Numbered from the stretch's first letter, positions 23,089-31,869 are shown. The stretch: DNA of 36,238 bases from Planctomyces sp. SH-PL62 (GCA_945893075.1 CAMDDX010000030.1:1-36238), one strand, 5' to 3'. Translations and numbers: made by a program. The notes: a model not told the origin generated them from the sequence alone.

Positions 23089-24906
23089 ATGAAACAGGCC
23101 GTTCCAAAAGTTGTTCAGGCGGTCGCTGAGCCGCAGGTTCCGATCACTCGGCGCGAGTGGGCGATGCTGGCGGCCATCCTGCTGCTGACGGGGTTTGTCT
23201 ACGGACAGACTTTGTGGTTCCCGTTTGTGAATTTTGACGACGACGTCCACGTCTATCGCAATCCGCACGTCCGCAGCGGGCTGAGTTTCGACAATCTCGG
23301 CTGGGCGTTTGAGATTCACGGGCCGAGCCAATGGCATCCACTGGCTTGGATCTCGCATCAATTGGATTCGCAGTTGTTTGGCGCGGCGGCCGACGGCACG
23401 CATGCGGGTGGGCATCACGCCGTCAATCTGTTGCTGCACCTGAGCAACGTGGTGCTGGTTTTTGTCCTGTTTCGCCGTCTGCTGGGTCGCGGGGAACCGG
23501 CCCTGCTGTCGGCCGCGCTGTTCGCCGTCCATCCGCTCAACGTCGAGTCCGTCGCGTGGGTCTCCGAGCGGCGGAATCTGTTGTGTCTGCTGTTCTCGTT
23601 GTCGGCGCTGCTGGCTTATTTCCGGTACGCTCATCGCGAGAGTTGGCGCAGCTATCTGGCGGTGTGCGTATGGCTGACGGCCGCTCTGATGGCGAAGCCG
23701 CTGGCGGTCACTCTGCCGTGTGTGTTTTGGCTGCTGGATTTCTGGCCGCTGAAACGTTGGAGCAAGTCACTCGACGTCGAATCCGCCACACCGTTGCTGG
23801 ACCGGCTGTGGCTGCGTTGGTTGCCGAACCTCGACAAGCTGCCGCTGCTGGCGTTGTCGGCGGCATCGGGCGTGTTGACGATTCTCTGCCAGGAAGCCGA
23901 TGGCATCGTCAGTTCGCTCGACGCCTTGCCGTTCAACGATCGCGTGATCAATGCACTGGCCGCTTACGGTCAGTATCTGCTGACTCTGGTCTGGCCAATT
24001 CGTCTGTCGGTGTTCTATCCGCATCCGCGTTTTGTCGGACTCGATCCGTGGGAAGTGTTACTGGTCCCGGCGATCGGAGGCGCAGCCGCGCTGTTGTTGG
24101 TGACGCTGTTCGCCGTTGTTGTCCGTCGTCGCTGGCCGTGGTGGCTTGTCGGCTGGTTGTGGTTTGTCGGGACGCTCGTGCCGATGATCGGGCTGGTCCA
24201 ATCGGGGATGCAACAACGCGCCGATCGCTACCTGTACCTGCCGATGCTGGGAGTGCTGCTGGCCGTGACGGCCAGCCTGCCCTGGAATCGCTGGCAGACG
24301 GTCAAGGCGCGGTGGTGCTCGACATTGGTGGCGAGCGTGATCGTGCTGCTGTTAGCCGGTCGCGCTGGAGATCAGGTCGGCACCTGGCGCGACAGCCTGA
24401 CGCTGTTTGAGCATGCGCTCGACATCGACGATCACAATCATTGGGCGCATTTGAATGCCGGCCTGGCGCGGCAGGAACGTGGTGACTGGGACGCGGCCGA
24501 TCAACATTACGCGGCGGCGCTGGCGATTGATCCGCGATACGAGTTGGCTCATTACAACCTGGGGATTTTGAAATACGACCGAGGCGACCTGCGCGGTGCG
24601 GCGTCGCACTTCGGTCAAGCCCTGCGATTGAATCCGAGACTGGCCGATGCTTGGGTTCGACTCGGTGGACTGCACGGCAACACGGGACGACTTGATCTGG
24701 CCGAACAGGCTTTCCGCACGGCCTGCGAGGTCGATCCCGAACATGTCGATGCCTGGTCGAATCTCGGTGTCATCTACGAACACCGACGCGATTTCCGTCG
24801 CGCACGTCTGGCCTATCAAACGGCGCTGCGGATCGACCCGCAGTTTCCAGCGGCGCGAGAAGGACTTGCCAGAGTCACTGCTGGCGGCGGGAACTCGACT
24901 CCCTAA
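23089..24906 (+). CDS. TMTC-like GT-C membrane protein with C-terminal TPRs
   Basis: A 605-residue polytopic membrane protein with about ten hydrophobic segments, followed by roughly four TPR repeats (about 440-595, e.g. WAHLNAGLARQERGDWDAAD and DAWSNLGVIYEHRRDFRRAR). The first periplasmic loop has FVNFDDDVHVYRNPHV, an acidic motif of GT-C lipid-phosphate-sugar glycosyltransferases. HPLNVESVAWVSERRNLL and QRADRYLYLPMLG are typical of the TMTC O-mannosyltransferase-like family known from animals and bacteria. A role in transferring sugar from a lipid carrier to an envelope protein is therefore inferred; the family 2 glycosyltransferase at 35.56 kb could make the lipid-sugar donor. ATG 23089 lacks a clear Shine-Dalgarno. 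It is convergent with the sulfatase-like gene. Confidence 0.82.
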   Translation: MKQAVPKVVQAVAEPQVPITRREWAMLAAILLLTGFVYGQTLWFPFVNFDDDVHVYRNPHVRSGLSFDNLGWAFEIHGPSQWHPLAWISHQLDSQLFGAAADGTHAGGHHAVNLLLHLSNVVLVFVLFRRLLGRGEPALLSAALFAVHPLNVESVAWVSERRNLLCLLFSLSALLAYFRYAHRESWRSYLAVCVWLTAALMAKPLAVTLPCVFWLLDFWPLKRWSKSLDVESATPLLDRLWLRWLPNLDKLPLLALSAASGVLTILCQEADGIVSSLDALPFNDRVINALAAYGQYLLTLVWPIRLSVFYPHPRFVGLDPWEVLLVPAIGGAAALLLVTLFAVVVRRRWPWWLVGWLWFVGTLVPMIGLVQSGMQQRADRYLYLPMLGVLLAVTASLPWNRWQTVKARWCSTLVASVIVLLLAGRAGDQVGTWRDSLTLFEHALDIDDHNHWAHLNAGLARQERGDWDAADQHYAAALAIDPRYELAHYNLGILKYDRGDLRGAASHFGQALRLNPRLADAWVRLGGLHGNTGRLDLAEQAFRTACEVDPEHVDAWSNLGVIYEHRRDFRRARLAYQTALRIDPQFPAAREGLARVTAGGGNSTP

Positions 24907-24941
24907 ACACATAACGCGAGCTGCGCCCGCAATCAAATCGC

Positions 24942-25054
24942 GAAGAAGGTAAAAAATAATTGGGTAAAAAATATGGACTAAGAAAGTCGCCATGATGTCA
25001 TGGATGCCCTTTGAACTTTCCGCATTTTTTACCCAATTATTTTTTACCTTCTTC
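24942..25054. repeat. Perfect 31-bp A/T-rich inverted repeat, 51-nt loop
   Basis: The arms at 24942-24972 and 25024-25054 are perfect complements and unusually A/T-rich (GGTAAAAAATAATTGGGTA). The loop has its own hairpin, CCATGA/TCATGG. It fills the 202-bp gap between convergent genes, and in either direction the arms end in T-rich sequence, so two-way termination is plausible. The composition differs strongly from the GC-rich surroundings. Confidence 0.92.
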
Positions 25055-25108
25055 CAGTGCGATTCACGGAGAGCAATGCCAGTTTAGCGCCGCAGGTCTT
25101 ATGGCCAT

Positions 25109-27241
25109 TCACAGCGGTCCCGCCAATCGCCGAGCGCGTTCCAACTCGCGGGCGAATTGCGGATTCGGATTCGGAGAATTCTCAATCGCTTGTTCGAGGT
25201 ACGGCACCGCTTCGCGCGGGCGGTTCCGCATCAACAGAAACGCGCCGCGGTTGTAAAGCACTTGGGGATTCTTCGGGCTGATCTTCTCCGCCTCGCTCAG
25301 CCATTTTTCGGCGGCTTGTGGTTCTCGCTCGGCCATGAGCGCGGCGAGGTTCACGCGCGATTCCCAGGCTTGCGGGTTGATTTCGACTTCGCGACGCAGA
25401 TGCGGGATCGCCTGCGCGTTTCGCCCCTGCTGCACGAACACATTGCCCAAGGCTCCGTGCGCATTCAGAAACGTGTCGTCTTGTCGCAGCGTCTCTTCCA
25501 ACTGTTGCTGTGCTTCGTCGATCCGGCCCAGTCGCATCAGCACCAGCGCGAGGTTGTACCGAGCCGACGTCGCTTCCGGACTGAGCCGTAGAGCTTCGTC
25601 GAAGTAGTTCAAAGCCTCCTCGGAATGTCCTTGCGCGGCCCGCGCGACACCGAGGTGCGTCAGCGCATCGACGTGATCCGGTTTGAGTCGCAACACCTCG
25701 CGATAAAAGGCCAGCGCCTCGTCGATCCGCCCGTCTTGTTCGAGCGCTTCGCCCAAGAACACACGCGAGGCCAGATGCGTGGGGGAATCCGCCACGATCG
25801 TCCGAAATTGTGTGATCGCCTTCGCGACGTCCCCCGCGCGAAGAGTGTCCAACGCATCCTGCGACGCCACATCAAACGGCAACATCTCTTTGACGTCGGG
25901 AGCATTCCGCAAGTCCGCCGCGTCGGGAGTCCGGCGTCCGCCGAGATAGCCCAGGCTTTCCAACGCTTTCTGTTCGCGCGGCGTGAGCTGCACCGGCTTC
26001 GCCGTCCGCTCGACGAGCTGCCCCTCAAAATCAGCGAGCAACTTGTCGAGCCGCGCGGCTTCTTGCGGCTCAGTGCCGAACAAATTCCGCGTCTCACCGG
26101 GATCGGCCTGCAAGTCGTAGAGTTCCGGATGCTTCGTGCGGATGAACTTCCAGCGTCCCTGCACCAAGCTTCGCAGCGGCGACCAGCCGTTCTGCAAGAA
26201 GGGATCGTCGGTCATGCCATAACACGGTCGCTCGTCGAGCGGCTTCCCCGCGAAGGCCGGGGCCAGGCTACGGCCTTTCAAATCAACCGGACGACGCAGC
26301 CGCAGTTGTTCAAGCACCGTCGGCAGGACATCAACCAACGACACCGGTTTATTCACCTCTTGCCCAGCCGCGATGTGGCCCGGCCATTCCATCAGCAACG
26401 GAACGCGCTGCGTGGAATCGTAGAGCGTGTAGCCGTGCGTCCGTTCGACATGATCGCCGAAGCCTTCGCCATGATCGCCGAGCACGATCACCCAAGTCTT
26501 CTCGCGTTGTCCCGCAGTCTCCAGCGCGGCCAGCAGCCGAGCAATCTGCACATCGACCGCCGCCAACTCGCCGTCATAGGGGCGGTCGCGAAAGCGATCA
26601 CCGAACTCATCGGGATGAGCGTCATACGGGAAATGCGGATCGTAGAAATGCACCCACAAACAAAACGGCTTAGAGCTGCGTTTCTGAAACCAATCGAGCG
26701 CGGCATCGACCACCTCGCGAGCACCACGCTGCCGCTGCAACGCGTCCAGTTCGGAGGGCATCCGCGAGAGTTGCCCGTCATCATACTTCGCCCACCCGCG
26801 ACCGAGACCGAACCGGCCATCCAGCACGAACGACGAAACAAACGCCGCCGTGTCGTAGCCGGCCGCCTGCAACAAAGCCGGCAACGTCGGCAACTTTTCA
26901 TCCAACCGACCACGGCCATTCGTCCGCAAACCATGCTCCGGCGGATACAGCCCCGTGAATAAGCTGGTGTGCGTGGGCAACGTCAACGGAGCCGGCGAAT
27001 ACGCACGCTCAAACCGCACTCCCGCAGCGGCCAGCCGATCCAGTGTCGGAGTCGCGGCCTCGGAGTAGCCGTAACATCCGAGCCGATCCGCGCGAGTCGT
27101 ATCCAGCGTGATGAACAGCAAGTTGACCGTCGGCCGTGGCGTCGAAAACCACCAGTAACTCAATCCGCTACCCGCCAGCAGCAGTAGGCCGAACGCAATG
27201 AGGGCCAGTCTCTTCACTCGCGAATCACGGCCCACGGTCAT
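25109..27241 (-). CDS. Sulfatase-fold hydrolase with Thr nucleophile and C-terminal TPRs
   Basis: A 710-residue protein with one N-terminal membrane helix (about 11-30), an alkaline phosphatase superfamily domain (about 38-400) and about seven TPRs (about 455-695). Metal-site motifs are LLFITLDTTRADRLGCYG, VHFYDPHFPYDAH and VLGDHGEGFGDH. Where sulfatases have the formylglycine motif C/S-x-P-x-R, this protein has T-L-P-T-H (87-91), so formylglycine cannot form in the usual way; Thr87 may be a direct nucleophile as in phosphoethanolamine transferases and phosphodiesterases. It may therefore act on phosphate esters or transfer a group on the cell surface. ATG 27241 abuts AGAGAGGA; GTG 27235 would give better spacing. 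Convergent with the TMTC-like gene and divergent from the phosphodiesterase pair. Confidence 0.85.
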   Translation of the reverse strand: MTVGRDSRVKRLALIAFGLLLLAGSGLSYWWFSTPRPTVNLLFITLDTTRADRLGCYGYSEAATPTLDRLAAAGVRFERAYSPAPLTLPTHTSLFTGLYPPEHGLRTNGRGRLDEKLPTLPALLQAAGYDTAAFVSSFVLDGRFGLGRGWAKYDDGQLSRMPSELDALQRQRGAREVVDAALDWFQKRSSKPFCLWVHFYDPHFPYDAHPDEFGDRFRDRPYDGELAAVDVQIARLLAALETAGQREKTWVIVLGDHGEGFGDHVERTHGYTLYDSTQRVPLLMEWPGHIAAGQEVNKPVSLVDVLPTVLEQLRLRRPVDLKGRSLAPAFAGKPLDERPCYGMTDDPFLQNGWSPLRSLVQGRWKFIRTKHPELYDLQADPGETRNLFGTEPQEAARLDKLLADFEGQLVERTAKPVQLTPREQKALESLGYLGGRRTPDAADLRNAPDVKEMLPFDVASQDALDTLRAGDVAKAITQFRTIVADSPTHLASRVFLGEALEQDGRIDEALAFYREVLRLKPDHVDALTHLGVARAAQGHSEEALNYFDEALRLSPEATSARYNLALVLMRLGRIDEAQQQLEETLRQDDTFLNAHGALGNVFVQQGRNAQAIPHLRREVEINPQAWESRVNLAALMAEREPQAAEKWLSEAEKISPKNPQVLYNRGAFLLMRNRPREAVPYLEQAIENSPNPNPQFARELERARRLAGPL

Positions 27242-27330
27242 TCCTCTCTCAGAGTCCGCCTCTTGTAGATCGACGGATCAAGCGTAGACTTTTCCGCGAT
27301 CATCGTCCAAGCGGTCAGTTGATTTCATCG

Positions 27331-27371
27331 CCAGCGACCTGTCGTCGGTGGTTTCCGCGCTTCTGCATGAC
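27331..27371. repeat. Repeat copy B of the 10.95-kb element
   Basis: 36 of 41 bases match 10947-10987 (shared core CCGCGCTTCTGCA). No inverted partner is found here, so it is a single arm. It is followed at once by TGAGGCAGTTTCAA (27375-27388), also present at 22815-22828, whose GAGG may act as a weak Shine-Dalgarno for the next gene. Confidence 0.65.
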
Positions 27372-27389
27372 CTGTGAGGCAGTTTCAAC

Positions 27390-29426
27390 GTGGATTCGAT
27401 TTTGGCGTACATCGGGCCGGGAGCCGGGCTGAGCTTGGTCGGCTCGTTCCTGGTGCTGCTGTCGGCTGGATTGATGTTGGTGTTCTCGCTGCTGACGCTG
27501 CCGATCCGGTTGACCGTGTATTGGTTTCGTCGCCGAGCGGCTGGGCTGCGCGGTCCAATTCCGCAAGTGGTCGTCGTCGGGTTGGATGGACTCGATCCGA
27601 CGCGCGTGAGACGGCTCATCGAACAGGGACGCTTGCCGCATCTGAAACAACTGGCGGACGACGGCACGTTTTGCGATCTGCGGACGACGCTGCCACCTAT
27701 TTCGCCGGTGGCTTGGTCGTCGTTTCAGACGGGAGTCAATCCGGGCAAGCACAACATCTTCGACTTCTTGAATCGCGATCTGCGGACCTATCTGCCGGAG
27801 TTGTCCTCCGTCCGCGTGACAGCGCCGTCGCAGTCACCGCGCTGGCGGCGCTGGTTGAATCGCTCACAAGTGAAACTGCTGCGTAAGAGTCAGCCGTTTT
27901 GGAAGCTGCTGGGGAACTGCGGAATCTTCAGCACGGTATTGCGAGTGCCGATCTCGTTTCCTCCGGAGAGATTCTTCGGGCTGTCGTTGTCGGCGATGTG
28001 TACTCCCGACTTGCGCGGCACGCAGGGAGAGTTCACGCTCTTCACGACCGATCCGGCCGAGGCCGAAGCACTGACGGGCGGCCGGCGCGAACTGCTCGAA
28101 CGCCGTGGCCAGCAGCTTGAGGCGTGGCTGGTGGGACCGCCGCATCCAAAGACCGGCGAACCGCTGCGCACGCGAATCTGTCTGCATCCCGCGCGGGGCG
28201 AGATGACGGTGCGCATCGGTCGCGAAACTCTGCAACTCCGTTTGCACGAATCGACCGGTTGGGTCTCGGTCGCGTTTCGGATTGGCTGGTGGAATCAGGT
28301 GCGCGGTCTATGTCAGTTTCGTTTGGAAGCCTTGCAGCCGCAGGTGCGGCTGTATGTCTCGCCGATTCATCTCGATCCTGAGCGGCCGGCGATGACGATC
28401 TCGTACCCATCGTACTACGCGATCTACTTGGCCAAGCTACACGGAGCATTCGCGACCGCCGGACTCGCGGAAGACACGTGGGGTTTGAATTCCGGAGCCA
28501 TGACCGAAGCCGCGTTTTTGGATCAGGCGTATCGAATTCACGACGAGCGCGAGCGAATGTTGCTCGATGCGATGCAGCGGATGCGACGTGGGTTGACGGT
28601 GTGCGTCTTCGACGGACCCGATCGCATTCAGCACATGTTTTACCGACACGATCAAGCGGACCATCCGGCAAACGCGGGCCGTGACTGCCAACAACATGCC
28701 GGCGTCATCGACGACATGTATGCGAAGATGGACGGACTCGTCGGCCGTGTGGCGGCCGCTCTGCCGCGCGACGCGGTGTTGATGGTCATGTCCGATCACG
28801 GCTTTTGTGCGTTCCGTCGCGGAGTGAATCTCAACGCCTGGCTGCGTGCCGAGGGATTTCTTTCCGTCGATCCGGACACCGCCGCGGGTGAGTATTTCAA
28901 AGAAGTCGATTGGTCGAAGACGCGAGCGTATGCCTTCGGGCTGAGCGGGATTTATCTGAATCTGCGCGGACGAGAATCGAAGGGGATCGTGCCTCCCGAA
29001 CAAGCGGCGGCGTTGGTTCGCGAGATCGCCGACAAGCTTTCTGCTTGGACTGATTCGCAGGACGGTGCTCGGATTGTGCGCCGCGCGTACGTGGCTTCGG
29101 AAAACTATCACGGGCCGTATGCGGGGAATGGGCCGGACATCATCGTCGGCTATGAGCGTGGCTATCGAGCCTCGTGGGAGGGCGCGGTCGGGCGCGCGAC
29201 CGGACCGGCTCTGCACGACAACACGCGGTTGTGGAGCGGCGATCATTGCGTCGATCCGGAGCTTGTGCCGGGAGCGTTCTTCGTCAATCGCAAGTTGGAC
29301 TGTGACGGCCTGTCGATGCTCGACATCGCACCGACGATCTTACGAATCTTTGGCCTGTCCGCACCGAGTTACATGGACGGTGAAGTGCGAACTCTGGTGA
29401 CTCGTGCCACAAATCAGAAAGAATAG
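27390..29426 (+). CDS. Type I phosphodiesterase/nucleotide pyrophosphatase-like protein, membrane-anchored (paralog 1)
   Basis: A 678-residue alkaline phosphatase superfamily protein with an N-terminal hydrophobic anchor (about 12-47). Motifs in order are VVVVGLDGLDP (Asp66), ISPVAWSSFQTG with candidate nucleophile Ser105, NPGKHNIFDF, FDGPDRIQHMF (about 408), MVMSDHGF (Asp469/His470) and SGDHCVDPELVPG (near 617). The family cleaves phosphodiester or phosphoester bonds with two metals; the substrate here is unknown and is probably outside the membrane. It starts with GTG at 27390, directly after repeat sequence, with a poorly spaced GAGG. A closely similar gene follows (29562), so a tandem duplication is likely. 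Confidence 0.83.
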   Translation: MDSILAYIGPGAGLSLVGSFLVLLSAGLMLVFSLLTLPIRLTVYWFRRRAAGLRGPIPQVVVVGLDGLDPTRVRRLIEQGRLPHLKQLADDGTFCDLRTTLPPISPVAWSSFQTGVNPGKHNIFDFLNRDLRTYLPELSSVRVTAPSQSPRWRRWLNRSQVKLLRKSQPFWKLLGNCGIFSTVLRVPISFPPERFFGLSLSAMCTPDLRGTQGEFTLFTTDPAEAEALTGGRRELLERRGQQLEAWLVGPPHPKTGEPLRTRICLHPARGEMTVRIGRETLQLRLHESTGWVSVAFRIGWWNQVRGLCQFRLEALQPQVRLYVSPIHLDPERPAMTISYPSYYAIYLAKLHGAFATAGLAEDTWGLNSGAMTEAAFLDQAYRIHDERERMLLDAMQRMRRGLTVCVFDGPDRIQHMFYRHDQADHPANAGRDCQQHAGVIDDMYAKMDGLVGRVAAALPRDAVLMVMSDHGFCAFRRGVNLNAWLRAEGFLSVDPDTAAGEYFKEVDWSKTRAYAFGLSGIYLNLRGRESKGIVPPEQAAALVREIADKLSAWTDSQDGARIVRRAYVASENYHGPYAGNGPDIIVGYERGYRASWEGAVGRATGPALHDNTRLWSGDHCVDPELVPGAFFVNRKLDCDGLSMLDIAPTILRIFGLSAPSYMDGEVRTLVTRATNQKE

Positions 29427-29440
29427 ATCATCGAACGTTT

Positions 29441-29531
29441 CCTTCCGTGTTTTTTCCGCGTCATCCGTGTCATCCGCGTTCTCTTTCGACAGTCGGATGA
29501 ATGAAAACACGGATTGCACGGAAGACACGGA
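29441..29531. repeat. Imperfect repeat region rich in TCCGTGT/TCCGCGT
   Basis: Several TCCGTG and TCCGCG units face CACGGA units across the gap, giving an irregular inverted repeat between the two phosphodiesterase genes. Boundaries are approximate and the pairing is weaker than elsewhere. Confidence 0.45.
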
Positions 29532-29561
29532 TCGAACCCCAAGTGTTCAGAGATTTTGAAA

Positions 29562-31556
29562 ATGCTCAACACATCTCAAAAAGGCCCTCGAAATTTGTCG
29601 CGACGAGCATTCGTGACTTCTCTGGGAATGTTGGCAGTGAGCGCGGGTTGCCAGAAACCTCGCCACGCAGCGGGGCATGGTGAGTTGGACCGGATGATTG
29701 TGCTGGGCATCGACGGGATGGACCCGAAGTTGGTGCAGCAGTTTGTCGCGCAAGGTCGGTTGCCAAATTGTCGCCGCTTGATCGAGCGTGGGACGTTTCG
29801 GCCGTTGCAAACCAGCAATCCGCCGCAAAGTCCGGTGGCCTGGTCGAACTTCGTATCGGGGACGAATCCCGGCGGGCACGGCATCTTCGATTTCGTGGCG
29901 CGCGATCCGCAAACGATGCAGCTTTATCATTCGGTCGCGCGCAGCACCGGGACGCAGCGGTCGCTGACGTTCGGCTCGCGGCGATTGCCGTTGAGCAGTG
30001 CGGCACCGACAAACTTGCGGCGCGGACCGACGCTTTGGGAGACGCTCACGCAGCACGGTGTGGATTGCACGGTGTTTCGCATCCCGGCGAATTTTCCGCC
30101 GACGGCCAGCGAGGCGCGCACGCTGTCGGGCATGGGGACTCCCGATTTGTTGGGTGGCTACGGCAGCTTCAGTTTCTTCAGTGACGCCGACAAGACGCGC
30201 ACGAAGGACGTACCGGGCGGACGCATCGAGCGTGTGGACGTGTCTGACGGACAAGTGACCTGTCGGCTGCGCGGGCCGGTCAACGAGTTTCTGACGTCGC
30301 AGGATGTCGTCGAGGTGCCGATTCAAATTTCGGTCGATCCGCGTGACGCGGTCGCGAAGATCGTGATTCAAGACAAGACGCTGATCCTGCAACAGAACGA
30401 ATGGAGCGACTGGATCGTCGTTCGCTTTCGACTGGTTCCGTGGGCGGCCGAGGTGACCGGCATTTGCCGGCTCTACCTGCAAAGCGTCCGCGAGCCGTTC
30501 GCGTTGTATGTGACGCCGATCAACATCAACCCGGCCGATCCCAGCGTGCCGATTTCGACGCCGCCCGACTACTCGCGAGAACTCGTTCGCGATCTCGGTT
30601 ACTTCTACACGCAGGGAATCGTCGAAGACACGCAAGCCCTCTCGTCCGGCGTGCTGACGGCCGATGAGTACCGTCAGCAGGCGCTCTTCGTGCATGACGA
30701 GCGGCTCCGCTTCTACAAGCATGAGCTGGGGCGTTTTCGGCGCGGCTTCTTGTTCTTCTATTTCTCGACGTTGGATTTGAACTCGCACATGTTCTGGCGA
30801 GCGATCGACTCCGGGCATCCGCAGCATTCGACGGAGCTGGCTCGCGGTCATGGCGACTTCATCGCCACGTTGTATGACCGCGTCGATCAGGCGATCGGTC
30901 AGGCGCTGGAGCAACTCGATGAGCGAGACTCGTTGCTGGTGATTTCGGATCACGGCTTCACGTCGTTCCGGCGGCAGTTCAATCTCAACTCGTGGCTGTT
31001 GGACAACGGTTATTTGCGAACGCGCGGCCCGGCTCAGCGTGCCGGCTCGAGCGGGTTTGCCGATGTCGAATGGGGCCGCTCGCGAGCTTACGGCGTGGGT
31101 TTGAACGGACTCTATTTGAATCGTCAGAGCCGCGAGGCTGACGGAATCGTCCAGGCCGATGAGGCCGACCGGCTCGCGGACGAACTGATTCAGCAGTTGC
31201 AGGCGATCCGCGATCCCGAATCCGGGGCGCAGGTCATCGACCAAGTCGTCCGCGCGAACAAGGATTACTCCGGCCCGTATGTGGATGACGCTCCCGATTT
31301 GATCGTCGGCTATCGGCCGAACTATCGCGCGTCGTGGGACACCGTGCTGGGCGGGTTTCCGAGGCAACATCTGCTCGATAATCTGGACCCGTGGAGCGGC
31401 GATCATTGCGTCGCGCCGAGCTTTGTCCCCGGAGTCTTGCTGAGCAATCACACGCTGACGGCCGACAATCCTCGGCTGGAAGATCTCGCGCCGACGATCC
31501 TCGACCGCTTCGGTGCGGTGTCGCCAAAGGAGATGACGGGGCGAATTCTGAGTTAG
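29562..31556 (+). CDS. Type I phosphodiesterase-like protein with Tat signal (paralog 2)
   Basis: A 664-residue paralog of the preceding gene: VLGIDGMDP (Asp51), QSPVAWSNFVSG (Ser90), NPGGHGIFDF, LNSHMFWR, VISDHGF and SGDHCVAPSFVPG match the same order. Instead of a membrane helix it has a twin-arginine signal, LSRRAF, then a hydrophobic stretch ending in SAGC (Cys30), so it is probably exported folded and perhaps lipidated. The two enzymes would thus act at the same face with different anchors. ATG 29562 was chosen for the signal peptide; an in-frame ATG 48 nt upstream adds a non-family tail. Only a weak Shine-Dalgarno is seen. The RHH and membrane-protein genes follow on the same strand. 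Confidence 0.85.
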   Translation: MLNTSQKGPRNLSRRAFVTSLGMLAVSAGCQKPRHAAGHGELDRMIVLGIDGMDPKLVQQFVAQGRLPNCRRLIERGTFRPLQTSNPPQSPVAWSNFVSGTNPGGHGIFDFVARDPQTMQLYHSVARSTGTQRSLTFGSRRLPLSSAAPTNLRRGPTLWETLTQHGVDCTVFRIPANFPPTASEARTLSGMGTPDLLGGYGSFSFFSDADKTRTKDVPGGRIERVDVSDGQVTCRLRGPVNEFLTSQDVVEVPIQISVDPRDAVAKIVIQDKTLILQQNEWSDWIVVRFRLVPWAAEVTGICRLYLQSVREPFALYVTPININPADPSVPISTPPDYSRELVRDLGYFYTQGIVEDTQALSSGVLTADEYRQQALFVHDERLRFYKHELGRFRRGFLFFYFSTLDLNSHMFWRAIDSGHPQHSTELARGHGDFIATLYDRVDQAIGQALEQLDERDSLLVISDHGFTSFRRQFNLNSWLLDNGYLRTRGPAQRAGSSGFADVEWGRSRAYGVGLNGLYLNRQSREADGIVQADEADRLADELIQQLQAIRDPESGAQVIDQVVRANKDYSGPYVDDAPDLIVGYRPNYRASWDTVLGGFPRQHLLDNLDPWSGDHCVAPSFVPGVLLSNHTLTADNPRLEDLAPTILDRFGAVSPKEMTGRILS

Positions 31557-31650
31557 CCCGACGCCCCACCGGAGTGCTGCGGTCTGGTCTTCAAAATTCC
31601 TGACTCCAACGAATTTCATGTCCTCTGTGATTTAGGTGTTGTGTGCTTGA

Positions 31651-31836
31651 GGCCCAAAGGGCCATTACTCGAAAGCCCAGGGCGCAGCCCTGGGAATCGG
31701 TCCCCCAAAAAGTTCTTCAAGGCCCAACGGGCCGCGACTCGTTCTATCTATAATCCGCGAGTCGCGGCCCGTTGGGCCTTACCAATCGCCAAACATCGGC
31801 TGGCAACCCAGGCCTGCGGCCTGGGCTATCGAGTCG
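31651..31836. repeat. Composite nested palindromic region before the RHH gene
   Basis: This occupies most of the 313-bp gap 31557-31869. It contains GGCCC AAA GGGCC (31651-31663), CCCAGGGC/GCCCTGGG (31676-31694), a perfect 23-bp inverted repeat (31719-31741 with 31758-31780, 16-nt loop) and CCCAGGCC/GGCCTGGG (31807-31825). The outer parts 31665-31696 and 31805-31836 are imperfect complements of each other, so the whole folds as nested stems. No gene is visible in it. Confidence 0.85.
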
Positions 31837-31869
31837 CGTACCTTTGGTGCTGGATCTCAGGAGTGTTCT

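Noticed and set aside
24942-25054. Replication origin or att site
   Set aside because: A/T-rich, but it is a simple perfect inverted repeat between convergent genes, with no DnaA-box cluster, integrase or tRNA nearby.
25625-26962. A 445-codon plus-strand open frame within the sulfatase-fold gene
   Set aside because: It is Arg/His/Gln-rich shadow sequence; the minus-strand protein has a membrane helix, metal motifs and TPRs.
25109-27241. Plain annotation as a formylglycine sulfatase
   Set aside because: The required Cys/Ser-x-Pro-x-Arg motif is replaced by Thr-Leu-Pro-Thr-His, so only the fold is supported.
29547-31619. A 690-codon open frame on the minus strand opposite the second phosphodiesterase
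   Set aside because: The plus-strand protein carries all family motifs and a Tat signal; the antisense product has none and reflects codon bias.
31651-31836. CRISPR array
   Set aside because: The repeats are short palindromes of different sequence and uneven spacing, and no cas gene is present.
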